64,000 nt of DNA from Streptomyces sp. H39-S7. Lineage in GTDB: Bacteria; Actinomycetota; Actinomycetes; Streptomycetales; Streptomycetaceae. The DNA lies in contig NZ_JAPVLU010000001.1 of the NCBI RefSeq assembly GCF_027158205.1, positions 300,720-364,719 of the forward strand, read 5' to 3'. The position numbers and the translations under genes are program-made. Shown in pieces: positions 34,072 to 42,513 of the stretch (positions are counted from its first letter, which is position 1; every line of letters begins with the position of its first letter). The notes under the pieces were generated by a model. The model was not told the origin of the DNA. It searched no databases and saw only the letters and a list, made by a program, of their open reading frames with translations.

Positions 34072-34548
34072 CTAGTGAGGCGCGGTGGTCCAGTATTCGG
34101 CGAGCATTTCGCCTGGCCACGCGGGCCCATGGATCGGGCCCCGCGGGCCCATCTCTTCGAAGTACGGCGAGAGGTCGTAGATCTTGGTACCGACCACAGC
34201 GTCCAGATCGGCAACGTGCAGGCTGAGCCCGTCGATCTTGAGGAGTCGCGGGAAGCTCTGCGCCATCTGGTTTGGTCGCCGGTGGTTGCGATGAGCAAAC
34301 GTCCCCGTCGCTGGCCACTGCGCATTCCCCCGGGGGCTACGGGCGTGGTACTCAACATCGGCGGGCGATGCCTGGTCGAAGTGCCACACAACCACCAGGT
34401 GGGAGAACTCGTTCAAGCCCTGCACGGAATCGACGGGGAACTCGGACTCGTCAAGCTGGATCACTGACTCGATGCCGCCCCAAAAATCATCGGCAACCTC
34501 GGTGCGACCAGCGACAACTTCCCCGATTGGCTTGATCTCCAAGGCCAT
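34072..34548 (-). CDS. TrmO/TsaA-like protein (tRNA A37 N6-methyltransferase family)
   Basis: Protein of 158 aa of the TsaA/TrmO family, whose bacterial enzymes methylate t6A37 in tRNA. Family landmarks are IKPIGEVV at the N-terminus, NEFSHLVVVWHFDQAS, FAHRNHRRPNQMAQS and LHVADLDAVVGTKIYDLSPY. In TrmO the middle motif is RPNPIG; here it is RPNQMA, so the SAM or substrate loop is altered. It may act on another substrate or be inactive. It is alone on the minus strand beyond the T4SS terminator. Confidence 0.75.
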   Translation of the reverse strand: MALEIKPIGEVVAGRTEVADDFWGGIESVIQLDESEFPVDSVQGLNEFSHLVVVWHFDQASPADVEYHARSPRGNAQWPATGTFAHRNHRRPNQMAQSFPRLLKIDGLSLHVADLDAVVGTKIYDLSPYFEEMGPRGPIHGPAWPGEMLAEYWTTAPH

Positions 34549-34587
34549 GACTCCAACCCTTCGACTCGGACTTGACAATTCGTCCGA

Positions 34588-35979
34588 TCAATCTACTTGG
34601 GCAAGGTACGAGGCCGCGCGAGCATCGAGCACGCCCACTGCGTGGATGCCGCGCTTGCGGTAAGGAGACAACAGGGTCCGCATGTCGACAACCCGCTGTC
34701 GAGCGCGACCGGAGTAGATCCCGTCCTCCATCGCGTCCAGGACGCTGTTCCACGTCGAGCACGCCTCTTCTACGCCGCCCTGGGCAATCTGCGTGGCGCC
34801 CATGTACCCGAGGGTGACGGCATGCGTGCGCCTGAAGGCTGCCCCGCGCGTGCGTACGGAGCGCCGGAACTCCTTGACAGCCCCTCGGTGATCACCGAGG
34901 TCCCGCAGGGTGCACGCGGTCTCATGCGCCAAGGACGCCTCTCCGAAGAAGAAGGTTCGATCCGGTTCCCTTATCCCCTCACTGGCATTGGACAGGTCGT
35001 CTTCGGCTCGCCGCAGCGCGCGCGTAGCCTCTGCCTTGCGGTTGTTCGCCGCGAGGGTGCGCGCGTGAACAACCTGAAGGAGGGCTCGTTCCCGCGGGGT
35101 AGCTGCTGTATAGCTGTCGCCTCGCACCGATGCCTCCGCCCACTGGAGTGCTTCGCGGCGGAATCCTAAGTCGAGCGCCTGATGTGCCACAGCTCGCAGG
35201 ATGTGCCCGATCAACGGGGCATCCCCGGACGTCGCTGCGAGTTTGACCGCGGCATTGAAGCGACTGAGCGCGACCGCGTGTTCGCTGTTGTCGAAAGCCA
35301 TCCAGCCTGAAACATAGGCGAGTTCGGCAGTTGCGGAGAACATGGCCCGCCGGGTGGCATCGTTGGCGAACTTGCCCCGGACGAAGTCCCGTGCCTCGTG
35401 GCGCAGGTACGCGTCCACTGCTCTTCTGCCGTGGCCACCCCCGCGCTTCTGATCCATGCGGGAGAAAGCCAGTGTCAGTTCCTGAACTGTTTCGACGTCT
35501 CCGCGTCCGACCTTCGCCCCGGCCGGCACTCTCTCGTCCGGCGGCTGTGCCATGGCCTCCCACCACGTCGCGTCGGGAAGTGCCAGAGCTGCTGCGGAGT
35601 ACACCCCGCCTGCCAGCAGGCGGCGCCTGTCCGTGTTCACGCCACTCCCCAAATCGCTCAGCGTGACCAGAGGATCGACGCGCCAGTCCAACGCCTCCCG
35701 CACCGGTGAGGTGGAAGCAGCACACCCCATCTCCTGGGGCGTGATCTCACGCCTCAACCGGCGGGATAACGCCTGGCACAAGATAGCGGGCGCGATGCCC
35801 GAGGGCTGGACTCCTCCAACCCACATGCTCACGTGGGAGCGTCCGATCTTGGAGTTCTCCCGCACCTGACCGTTCAGCGTCTCGACGGCGACCCGGTTGT
35901 ACGCGGCTGCTACTTGCGCTCGTGACCAGCCCGCTTCGAGGAGGAGGGCGACCAGCCGCTCGTTTCTCTCGCGCTCCAT
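34588..35979 (-). CDS. Transcriptional regulator-like protein with TPR-type helical repeats
   Basis: Protein of 463 aa. The N-terminal part (about 1-85, NERLVALLLEAGWSRAQVAAAYNRVA..IGRSHVSMWVGGVQP) resembles an HTH of the XRE type. A short Ser/Ala region (LLAGGVYSAAALALPD) resembling a Tat or secretion signal is followed by TPR-like helices up to the C-terminus. This architecture is common in Streptomyces beside RiPP or secondary metabolite genes. ATG 35979 is preferred to GTG 36015 because homologues begin MxRERNERL. It may regulate the nearby lanthipeptide genes. Confidence 0.7.
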   Translation of the reverse strand: MERERNERLVALLLEAGWSRAQVAAAYNRVAVETLNGQVRENSKIGRSHVSMWVGGVQPSGIAPAILCQALSRRLRREITPQEMGCAASTSPVREALDWRVDPLVTLSDLGSGVNTDRRRLLAGGVYSAAALALPDATWWEAMAQPPDERVPAGAKVGRGDVETVQELTLAFSRMDQKRGGGHGRRAVDAYLRHEARDFVRGKFANDATRRAMFSATAELAYVSGWMAFDNSEHAVALSRFNAAVKLAATSGDAPLIGHILRAVAHQALDLGFRREALQWAEASVRGDSYTAATPRERALLQVVHARTLAANNRKAEATRALRRAEDDLSNASEGIREPDRTFFFGEASLAHETACTLRDLGDHRGAVKEFRRSVRTRGAAFRRTHAVTLGYMGATQIAQGGVEEACSTWNSVLDAMEDGIYSGRARQRVVDMRTLLSPYRKRGIHAVGVLDARAASYLAQVD

Positions 35980-36139
35980 CCTGCGCCCCCACCGCTGCAA
36001 ACGATCTTTGACCACATTGACCGCCCCGCCCCGGCCGATAGCACGGGGACGAGCACAGCTCCAACGTAGTGCTCAACTAATGCCTGACGAGGGCAGAATG
36101 TCGGAACGTCACCCTGCCCGGGGATATGACTGTCCGTGA

Positions 36140-36679
36140 CTAGGTCCGCAGGTTCCGGACCATGACCGCGTACACCGGGGAGTCGGCGAAGGGCTGCTGC
36201 TCGCCGACCTTTCGGTAAGCCCACGACTCGTACAAATCCTCCACTTTCGGGTGGGTGACGTCGACCAACAGAACGGCCAGATCCTCAGTGCGGCTGCTCA
36301 GCAGCTCCTCGTGTAGCCGTTCCGCGATTCCCTGCTTGCGCCACTTCGGGCGCACCATCACCTCCGAGACCGCGTAGGTGGCGGTGTAGCCGTTGTTCGG
36401 CTCGAAGGCCGTCGAACGCCACCACTCGCGGCCGGGCTGCAACGGGGCACCGTACGCGAACCCGGTCGGTTCATCGCCGTCAAAGGCGACGACGCAGGTG
36501 AAGCCGTCCATGCCAGACCAGTGGTCAACGAACCAGGGAAAGCGCTGGTTGAACTCGTTGTCCATAGCCTCGGCGTAGGAGTCAGCGTGCACGCCGATCA
36601 GCATCTGCTTGAAGTCTTCGGGGAGGCTTCCGTGGTGGTAGTGGCGCAGGTCGATCACCCTGGTCACGCTTGACTCCAT
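36140..36679 (-). CDS. GNAT family N-acetyltransferase
   Basis: Acetyltransferase of 179 aa. The acetyl-CoA binding motif A is visible in AVSEVMVRPKWRKQGIAERLHEELL (the RxxGxA-like loop), with the beta-4 strand before and the LYESWAYRKVGEQQPF motif after it. Substrate is unknown. The start 36679 lies inside the end of the upstream XRE gene (16-bp overlap), so the two are coupled. The pair could be a regulator with a modifying enzyme, or cargo unrelated to the lanthipeptide. Confidence 0.8.
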   Translation of the reverse strand: MESSVTRVIDLRHYHHGSLPEDFKQMLIGVHADSYAEAMDNEFNQRFPWFVDHWSGMDGFTCVVAFDGDEPTGFAYGAPLQPGREWWRSTAFEPNNGYTATYAVSEVMVRPKWRKQGIAERLHEELLSSRTEDLAVLLVDVTHPKVEDLYESWAYRKVGEQQPFADSPVYAVMVRNLRT

Positions 36680-37917
36680 TCGTCTTGCATACGGTCGGCC
36701 CAGTCGCGGGCGAACGCCGTGGACGGCGCCACCCGGAACAGGTCTCGGTGGAAATCTCCGATCAAGGTGCGCATGCGTCCAGGAAGCGGAGCGCCGTCCA
36801 TGATCTGGAAAACGGTGGCCGCGGTCGCAGTGGCCCGCTCGGGCTCGTCCTGCCGGAGCTGTGCAAGCGCGAGCTGGCACGTGGCCAGGGCACGGTTGCG
36901 CTGGAACCCTGCCGGGATCTTGGCGAGAGCGCGGTGGGCCATCGCCTCGGCATCTGCGGACTCACCGTTGTGGTTGAGGATGACGGCTGCAAGATGGCTG
37001 AGTTCCGCCGATCCGTAGAAGGCCGTCCACCGCGGACGGTCGTCCTCGGCCGCCTTCCGCAGGGCCTCCTGCGCAGAGCCGAGGGCCCTCTTGGCGGCCT
37101 TGGGATCACCCAACGATGAATGGGCGAGAGCGAGACGCACGCGGCCCATGGACCTGAAGAAGGGGTCTCTGCGTGCCGCCTTCGAGGCGTTGGCCGCCTG
37201 GGCGGCTGCCAGCTGCTCGGGCCAGTTCTTCCGCTGGTACGCGAGCATCGCAACGTTGATCCACACCCGCATACCTGTCGCGGCGTCCTGAGAGAGTCCC
37301 GCATACGTCGTGGACTCGTGGAGGTGTGCCTGAGCCGCGTCCAGATCCCGCTGATCGATGCACGCCCAGGCCGCGATGGTCGTGTACTCGGCGGCGAGCG
37401 CGTACAGGGCACGACGAACGCTCTCGCTGGCGTTCCGGTGCTGAAGCTCTAGGATCTTGGCCCGGCCCTCTATGGCTGCGGTAGCCAGAGACCGGTGGCC
37501 GCCTTGTCGGTCGTCGGCCTCCACGAGCTTGTTCATGCCGGCCGAAGCCCGAGCCACGTCCGCCATCCCCACCGAGCGACGTTGGCGCCCGATGGGCACA
37601 GCGGCAACCGCTGTGCCTGTGGTGGCAACGATGAAGTCACGACGCCGCACGGGGTCCTCCGGAGGGTGCTGCATGGAACTGGGAGCACTGAACCCCAGGT
37701 CCGCCACAGGGCAGCCGAACACATGCTCAAGTGCGGCGCAAGTGCGGCCGATTGGGCGCCGGGTCGTCCCGTTGAGGAGGTTCCGGATCGTGCGCGACGA
37801 TATGCCCCCCGGCCTGCCGGTGATCTCCAGCAGGGCCTGATTGCAGCGGTCCGCTAACTCTTCCTGGTTGACGCCCAGTTCGTTCATCTGGCGCTGAAGG
37901 ATGATGTTCACTCCCAT
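36664..37917 (-). CDS. XRE family regulator with TPR region
   Basis: Protein of 417 aa. An N-terminal HTH (about 1-70, NIILQRQMNELGVNQEELADRCNQ..SSRTIRNLLNG) precedes an Arg-Arg-Asp-Phe/Ala-rich stretch and TPR-like helices (about 115-400). This kind of regulator is frequent in Streptomyces and responds to peptides or small molecules in some relatives. Its start lies over 300 bp from the divergent 38242 gene. It overlaps the GNAT gene by 16 bp. Possible control of the lanthipeptide region is inference. Confidence 0.75.
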   Translation of the reverse strand: MGVNIILQRQMNELGVNQEELADRCNQALLEITGRPGGISSRTIRNLLNGTTRRPIGRTCAALEHVFGCPVADLGFSAPSSMQHPPEDPVRRRDFIVATTGTAVAAVPIGRQRRSVGMADVARASAGMNKLVEADDRQGGHRSLATAAIEGRAKILELQHRNASESVRRALYALAAEYTTIAAWACIDQRDLDAAQAHLHESTTYAGLSQDAATGMRVWINVAMLAYQRKNWPEQLAAAQAANASKAARRDPFFRSMGRVRLALAHSSLGDPKAAKRALGSAQEALRKAAEDDRPRWTAFYGSAELSHLAAVILNHNGESADAEAMAHRALAKIPAGFQRNRALATCQLALAQLRQDEPERATATAATVFQIMDGAPLPGRMRTLIGDFHRDLFRVAPSTAFARDWADRMQDEWSQA

Positions 37918-38241
37918 GCACTGAAAGTAGTACCACCGCTACTGCACTGCCCAGAATCCAGGTCGGAGGAACGTAAAGTTTTCCGGTCCGCGGGCACCTA
38001 TGGAGCGCCGACTCTTCCTGTCACATGGACACGCAGCGTCGTTGACTGGACATCAGCCGTCACACCGGGATCGGTGCAGCGGCATGGAGGGCAAGTCCGC
38101 TCTCCGCCTCGGTTCCCGCTGGGCGCCCTCGGATGATCTTTGACCACCTTGACCACTCCCAGCCTCTTGACCCATGCCAATCGCCGCGCACAAGCGGTTC
38201 GCTCTTCTAGGCCAGCTACTCGACGAGCGGGAGCACCCCAC
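37918..38241. other. Divergent promoter region
   Basis: About 320 bp between the XRE gene (minus) and the anti-sigma-type operon (plus). No gene seen. It includes an AT-rich stretch (AAAGTTTTCCGG, about 37976) near the minus start. No strong repeat was found. Confidence 0.4.
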
Positions 38242-38400
38242 ATGAACGCCTCCACTGGCGCATTCGGCGCCGCGAGCGCCGCGCGCCTGGCTGGCGTCGA
38301 CCGGCGGCAGAACCGCGAGGTCCTGCGGGGAGATACCCCCGCCCTTGCCGACAGGTGCCGCACGCTCACCGACTCCGTCCCCACGGGAGGCCACGTATGA
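38242..38400 (+). CDS. Small protein, 52 aa, coupled to the ATP-binding protein
   Basis: Short Ala/Arg-rich frame starting MNASTGAFGAASAARLAG at ATG 38242 with GGGAG upstream. Its TGA overlaps the next start (ATGA at 38397). Translational coupling to an anti-sigma-type kinase is the only support; no family is recognised. It may be a leader peptide. Confidence 0.4.
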   Translation: MNASTGAFGAASAARLAGVDRRQNREVLRGDTPALADRCRTLTDSVPTGGHV

Positions 38401-38831
38401 GCCCTGCTGCATCCGCCGTCGCAACGACCGCTCCCGAACTGCTCCACCGGACATCCCCCGGATTCGCGGTGGCCTTCACCCCGGAACGAGCCCGTGTGCA
38501 CCGAATGCGGCGGATCACCGCGGCGCACTTGGCCCTTTGGGGGGTAGACAAGTCCGCCGCCGACAACGTCGTGCTCGCAGTCTCCGAACTCGTGACCAAC
38601 GGCATCCTCCACGGCTGCGGGGACATCAGCCTGAAAGTCCTCTACGCCGACGATGAAGTGCGCGTAGAGGTCACTGACGGAAACCCGGAACCCGCTCGAC
38701 TCAGCGCCGCGGGCGACGAGGACGTTTCCGGTCGTGGCCTGCTCCTTATCCGCTGCTTCGCGCGGGACTGGGGCGTGAGTGCCGACGGCCTCACCACCTG
38801 GGCCACCTTCGCGGCGGTGAGGAAGCAGTGA
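38397..38831 (+). CDS. ATP-binding anti-sigma-factor-type protein (HATPase_c)
   Basis: Protein of 144 aa with the GHKL ATPase fold. The N-box is in AVSELVTNGILHG (about 61-73), the G1 box in VEVTDGNPEPARL, and the G2 box in SGRGLLLIRCFARDWG. RsbW-like members bind sigma factors or act as serine kinases in Streptomyces, and many small copies occur near secondary metabolite genes. It begins a plus-strand operon with DUF6415-, DUF6302- and DUF5999-like proteins. The target is unknown. Confidence 0.85.
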   Translation: MSPAASAVATTAPELLHRTSPGFAVAFTPERARVHRMRRITAAHLALWGVDKSAADNVVLAVSELVTNGILHGCGDISLKVLYADDEVRVEVTDGNPEPARLSAAGDEDVSGRGLLLIRCFARDWGVSADGLTTWATFAAVRKQ

Positions 38832-39361
38832 TGACGGTCGTCGCGGTACGTACCCAGGCCGAGTTCCCCGAGCCGATGCCTGTTCGGGTCAAGGACCCGA
38901 CCGTGCCGACGAATCGTTGGACTCCGCCGCTCGATATCCAGGGCCTGATGGTCGTGCTGAGCAAGGCACGCGAGTGGGAGCCGGTGGACTGGGACCTCGT
39001 GTTCGATGGGCTGGACGTGGTCCTGCACGGCGAGGAGCAAGTCAGCCACCATGCCGCCGGGGTGGCGAGCCGTCGCCGGGCGAGTGTGGCGGTTCCCGAC
39101 TACGACGAGGCTGACGAACTGGCGCAACGCTTCCGCGGGGCCCTCATGCAGCTCGTCAACCGGGGGCTTCGTGACCAGGCTGACGAGAAGTACCCGGACA
39201 TCTCCACGTTGATCGAACAGGCTCGCGCACTGCGCTCCGAGGAGCTGCCCGCCGATCCCTGGCGGGCAATGGGGCTTGTTCGAAGGCTGGGTCAAGTCAC
39301 TCTGCAACTGGTCGAGCGCCTGGATGAAGTCGGGTTGGTCACGGGATTGGTCGAATGCTGA
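38828..39361 (+). CDS. DUF6415-like protein
   Basis: Protein of 177 aa, largely helical, resembling the DUF6415 family of Streptomyces natural-product loci (tentative). The start GTG-ATG at 38828/38831 overlaps the previous stop, and the end overlaps the next start by 7 bp. No catalytic motif visible. It probably acts together with the neighbouring small proteins. Confidence 0.55.
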   Translation: MMTVVAVRTQAEFPEPMPVRVKDPTVPTNRWTPPLDIQGLMVVLSKAREWEPVDWDLVFDGLDVVLHGEEQVSHHAAGVASRRRASVAVPDYDEADELAQRFRGALMQLVNRGLRDQADEKYPDISTLIEQARALRSEELPADPWRAMGLVRRLGQVTLQLVERLDEVGLVTGLVEC

Positions 39362-39819
39362 CTACCACGACGTCTCCGCCACGCGGACTTGTCGTCTCCC
39401 TGCGCCCGGCGGAGGAAGCCTACGACTACGAACACTTCCGTGACCGTCTCGCTGACCCATCAGTCCTCGCTGGCGCCGTCGCCGTACGCGTCTTCAGGGC
39501 ACCCCTACTTGCTGTACCGATCGGCGGCTCCCGTCGTGGCGGCTATATGTCCTTCGATGTGCTGGCACTGGCGATGGCGGCCCGCGGTCTGCTGGCGGAT
39601 CAGGCTGGCTTCCCGAACCTGCGCCTCCGTTGGGCGCCGCACCCCGACACCTGTCACACGATCGAGTGGGGCGATCCCGCTCCCGAGTGGTGGGAGGACG
39701 ACGCGGTCTTCGGCCGCTTCTACGGCTACAGCGAGTCCGCCATCACCTCGTTCGTACGTGAACGCCCACAGACACCCTCTTCGGCAACCTCCACTCCGTG
39801 TTCCCCCACGGCTTCGTAG
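39355..39819 (+). CDS. DUF6302-like protein
   Basis: Protein of 154 aa whose SLRPAEEAYDYEHFRDRLAD, SRRGGYMSFDVLALAMAARG and RWAPHPDTCHTIEWGD segments resemble the DUF6302 family of Streptomyces, as I recall it. It overlaps the upstream gene by 7 bp and is 53 bp from the DUF5999-like gene. Function unknown. Confidence 0.6.
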   Translation: MLTTTTSPPRGLVVSLRPAEEAYDYEHFRDRLADPSVLAGAVAVRVFRAPLLAVPIGGSRRGGYMSFDVLALAMAARGLLADQAGFPNLRLRWAPHPDTCHTIEWGDPAPEWWEDDAVFGRFYGYSESAITSFVRERPQTPSSATSTPCSPTAS

Positions 39820-39872
39820 TCGCCGAAGAGGGCCCGACTTCCCCGCACTGCCTTGAGAGGACGACGAGTACG

Positions 39873-40076
39873 ATGTGCCAGCACACCCCGCCGTGTCCCA
39901 CGGCCGAGGCTTCCGACCGAGAGGCCGCCCGCCCCACGGCGGCCCACCCTGAACAGGGCTGGAGCCTGCTGTGCAACGGGGTACTGCTCTTCGAGGACAC
40001 CGGCGAACTGTTGCCGGACGGCCAGATCGTCGCTCCACACCGGCCGGTCGCGCTCGCCGCCGGGAGCACCGCGTGA
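39873..40076 (+). CDS. DUF5999 family protein
   Basis: Small protein of 67 aa starting MCQHTPPCPTAEASDREAAR with a Cys/His pattern (CxHxPxCP) likely to bind zinc. The middle WSLLCNGVLLFEDTGELLP is the family hallmark. DUF5999 members occur by the dozen in Streptomyces beside regulatory kinases and sigma factors. ATG 39873 is chosen because this is where the family starts. Its TGA overlaps the GTG of the next gene. Confidence 0.8.
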   Translation: MCQHTPPCPTAEASDREAARPTAAHPEQGWSLLCNGVLLFEDTGELLPDGQIVAPHRPVALAAGSTA

Positions 40077-40720
40077 CCACCGCTGCCGAGGCCGTCGTGC
40101 CCTACATCACCGCCCGGGAGGGTGAAGAGGCCGACTCGTTCCTCAACCTGCGTATGGGCCGCGGGCCGGACGGCCGGCCGCGTCTCCGATACGTGGATGA
40201 GCTGCCGCCGGACCGGGACCTCAAGGACGTGCTCTGGGCCCGCTACTCCATGTCGCTCGACACCTTTGGGCAGCCCTGCGGGACACCACGGTGGCGGATG
40301 GTTCACCCGCACCGTCAACGCGTGACGATGGCGCTGCTGCGGTGCCAGGTATGCACCGTCCAGTTGAAGCGCACCGACGGCATCCTCTTCCTGGAAACGG
40401 CGGGTGAAGAGGGCTACGACGGTCCAGTGAAGACCGCGCAGCCGCCGGTCTGCCTGGAGCACGCCCGGATGGCGGCAGGCCGGTGCCCACGGCTCAGGGC
40501 AAGGGGCCACGTAGCGCTTCTCGCTACCCGTTTCCCGCTGTACGGCGTGATCGGCTACGCGTACCAGTGGAGCGCGAACGGCCTACAGGCCCTCTCGGAC
40601 ATGGACTCCCCAATCCCTTACCGCCATCCCCAGATCGGCATGTTCCTGGCCTCTCAGCTCGTACGGGAACTGCGGGAGTACAAGGTCGTCAACCTGGACG
40701 ATCTTGTACCCGCCTCCTAG
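40073..40720 (+). CDS. Hypothetical protein with cysteine-rich zinc-like motif, 215 aa
   Basis: Protein beginning MTTAAEAVVPYITAREG from GTG 40073, which overlaps the DUF5999 stop. Cysteine motifs LLRCQVCTVQ and QPPVCLEHARMAAGRCP suggest one zinc site with the pattern C-x2-C...C...C. The rest is mixed and includes YAYQWSANGLQALSDMDSPIPYR. I recognise no family. It closes the five-gene operon just before the lanthipeptide genes. Confidence 0.55.
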   Translation: MTTAAEAVVPYITAREGEEADSFLNLRMGRGPDGRPRLRYVDELPPDRDLKDVLWARYSMSLDTFGQPCGTPRWRMVHPHRQRVTMALLRCQVCTVQLKRTDGILFLETAGEEGYDGPVKTAQPPVCLEHARMAAGRCPRLRARGHVALLATRFPLYGVIGYAYQWSANGLQALSDMDSPIPYRHPQIGMFLASQLVRELREYKVVNLDDLVPAS

Positions 40721-40922
40721 ACGGCCGCCCGGCTCTCCTGAGTGGTACAGACAGGACTGCCGGGCGGCTCACCACCGGCGCCGGACCTTCGCGCGTCGTC
40801 CAGCACGAACCCGCCAACTTTCGGCGGTACGACGAGAACGGAGAGCTTTCGCCGATAGCCTCCCGGCCCCCGGCACGCGTGCCGACCTACCCCCCCCGAA
40901 CACGAACGACCGAAGGAAGTCC

Positions 40923-42161
40923 ATGACGAACACGACCGTCGAGCCCGACGAGGCGACCCGCCTGCGGAACAAGGTGGTGGACGAGCTCTGCGCGGACGGC
41001 AACATCTCCTCCCCGGAGATCGAAGCGGTGATGCGCAAGGTGCCCCGGCACGAGTTCACCCCCGCCGCCACGCCCCTGGACAAGGCGTACGACACGTACG
41101 CCGCCGTGATCACCAAGACGGACGAGCACGGCGTACAGCTCAGCTCCGTCTCCGCGCCGCAGATCCAAGCCATGATGCTGGAGCAGGCCCAGGTGAAGCC
41201 CGGGATGCGGGTCCTGGAGATCGGCTCGGGCGGGCTGAACGCGGCCTACCTCGCCGAACTCGTCGGTGAGGACGGCGAAGTCGTCACCGTGGACATCGAC
41301 CCCGTCGTCACCGATCGCGCGCGACGGCTCCTGGACAAGCACGGCTACGGCCGGGTGCACGTCGTCACCGCGGACGCCGCCGAGCCCATCCCGGATCTCG
41401 GTGAGGTCGACGTCGTCATGGTGACAGCCGGGGCCTGGGACGTCTCCCCGGCCTGGACCGCGCAGCTCACGCAGGGCGGCCGGCTCGTCGTCCCTTTGCG
41501 GATGCGGGGCTTGACCCGGTCGGTCGCCTTCACCCAGGTCAAGGGCGAGCACGGCCCCTACCTGGAGAGCGAGTCGGCGCGGATCTGCGGCTTCGTCCCG
41601 ATGCAGGGCTCGAACGCCCACCGGGAAGAACTCCTCCTCGTCAACGGCACCCCGGAGATCGGGCTCAAGTTCGATGACGGCCTGCCTGCTGACCCACACC
41701 GACTCGACAACGCCGTCACGTTTCCGCGCCACGAACTGTGGACTGGCGTCACCGTCCGCATCCAGGAACTCATCGACACCCTCCAGATGGCGATGGCGAT
41801 CAGCCTGCCGGGCTTCTGCACGATGGCCGTCGATGAGAACACGGACACGGGCCTGGTCGCCCCGGTGAACAAGCGGTTCGCCCTCGCGGCCGTCGAGGAC
41901 GACACCTTCGCCTACCTCGTCACCCGCCGCACCGAGGACAACAAGCACCTGGAGTACGGCGTGCACGCCCTCGGCCCGCACGCGGAGCAGTTCGCCGACA
42001 GGATCGCCGACGTGCTCCGCGACTGGGAGGCCAACCGGCGCGGCGGCCCCAGCCCGGTCATCCGGGTCTATCCGGCCAGCACTCCCGATGACCAGATCCC
42101 GGCCGACCGGGTCATCGACAAGATGCACAGCCGGATCTCGCTCTCCTGGCCCTCGGCGTAA
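40923..42161 (+). CDS. FxLD-system protein isoaspartyl-type O-methyltransferase
   Basis: Methyltransferase of 412 aa related to PIMT (protein L-isoaspartate O-methyltransferase), matching the FxLD-system class. The PIMT loop VSAPQIQAMM and the SAM motif I VLEIGSGGLNAAYLAELVGEDG (about 100-121) followed by VVTVDID are visible. A long C-terminal extension (about 215-412) is specific to RiPP enzymes. Relatives methylate an Asp side chain of lanthipeptides, leading to succinimide or isoaspartate. ATG 40923 has AAGGAAG upstream. It directly precedes the precursor gene. Confidence 0.9.
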   Translation: MTNTTVEPDEATRLRNKVVDELCADGNISSPEIEAVMRKVPRHEFTPAATPLDKAYDTYAAVITKTDEHGVQLSSVSAPQIQAMMLEQAQVKPGMRVLEIGSGGLNAAYLAELVGEDGEVVTVDIDPVVTDRARRLLDKHGYGRVHVVTADAAEPIPDLGEVDVVMVTAGAWDVSPAWTAQLTQGGRLVVPLRMRGLTRSVAFTQVKGEHGPYLESESARICGFVPMQGSNAHREELLLVNGTPEIGLKFDDGLPADPHRLDNAVTFPRHELWTGVTVRIQELIDTLQMAMAISLPGFCTMAVDENTDTGLVAPVNKRFALAAVEDDTFAYLVTRRTEDNKHLEYGVHALGPHAEQFADRIADVLRDWEANRRGGPSPVIRVYPASTPDDQIPADRVIDKMHSRISLSWPSA

Positions 42162-42211
42162 CACCGGGAGCCAGGTCGTCCCGCACCACCCCAACAAGAG
42201 GAAGGCACATC

Positions 42212-42418
42212 ATGACGAGCGCCACTCTCGCCCCGCCCCCGGTCGCGCCCGCCCCGCGGGCGGGCCTGGACGATGACGACTTCGCGCCCCTGGACGTGAA
42301 GGTCGTCATCGCCGAGCACTCGTACGGCCATCTCATGTGCTCCACGGGCGACGGCTGCGGCACCACCTGCGCGACCGGTGCCTCCGCCTGCGGTTCCTTC
42401 ACGGAGGACCCGGCCTGA
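42212..42418 (+). CDS. FxLD family lanthipeptide precursor
   Basis: Precursor peptide of 68 aa. The leader holds an acidic run and the recognition motif, DDDDFAPLDVKVV, where the usual F-x-L-D is spread to F-A-P-L-D by one extra residue. The C-terminal core is rich in Cys (43, 49, 53, 60) and Ser/Thr (44, 45, 51, 52, 55, 58, 62, 64), so several (methyl)lanthionine rings are possible. Asp47 lies in GDG between Cys43 and Cys49, the context expected for the methyltransferase. AGGAAGG lies about 7 nt before ATG 42212. The leader/core cleavage site is unknown. Confidence 0.9.
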   Translation: MTSATLAPPPVAPAPRAGLDDDDFAPLDVKVVIAEHSYGHLMCSTGDGCGTTCATGASACGSFTEDPA

Positions 42419-42436
42419 TCCAGGCCGACCCCTCAC

Positions 42437-42472
42437 CTGTGGGCCGGGCGAAGCGCTTCGCCCGGCCCACAG
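42437..42472 (+). terminator. Perfect palindrome between precursor and lanB, probable attenuator
   Basis: An 18-bp-arm perfect palindrome (42437-42454 with 42455-42472). It starts 19 bp after the precursor stop and ends 41 bp before the lanB start. As a hairpin it would partially stop transcription, giving more precursor than enzyme mRNA, a common RiPP arrangement. Confidence 0.8.
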
Positions 42473-42513
42473 GCCCCTCTCCCCCTCCCCGCGCCGCCTC
42501 ATGGAAGGGCCTC

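Noticed and set aside
36140..37917. GNAT and XRE genes as parts of the lanthipeptide pathway
   Set aside because: They are on the opposite strand, separated by a five-gene regulatory operon, and no acetylation step is expected.
40887..42197. Long minus-strand frame (436 codons) over the methyltransferase gene
   Set aside because: Composition is Val/Asp/Gly/Arg-biased and without motifs; it mirrors the real plus-strand gene.
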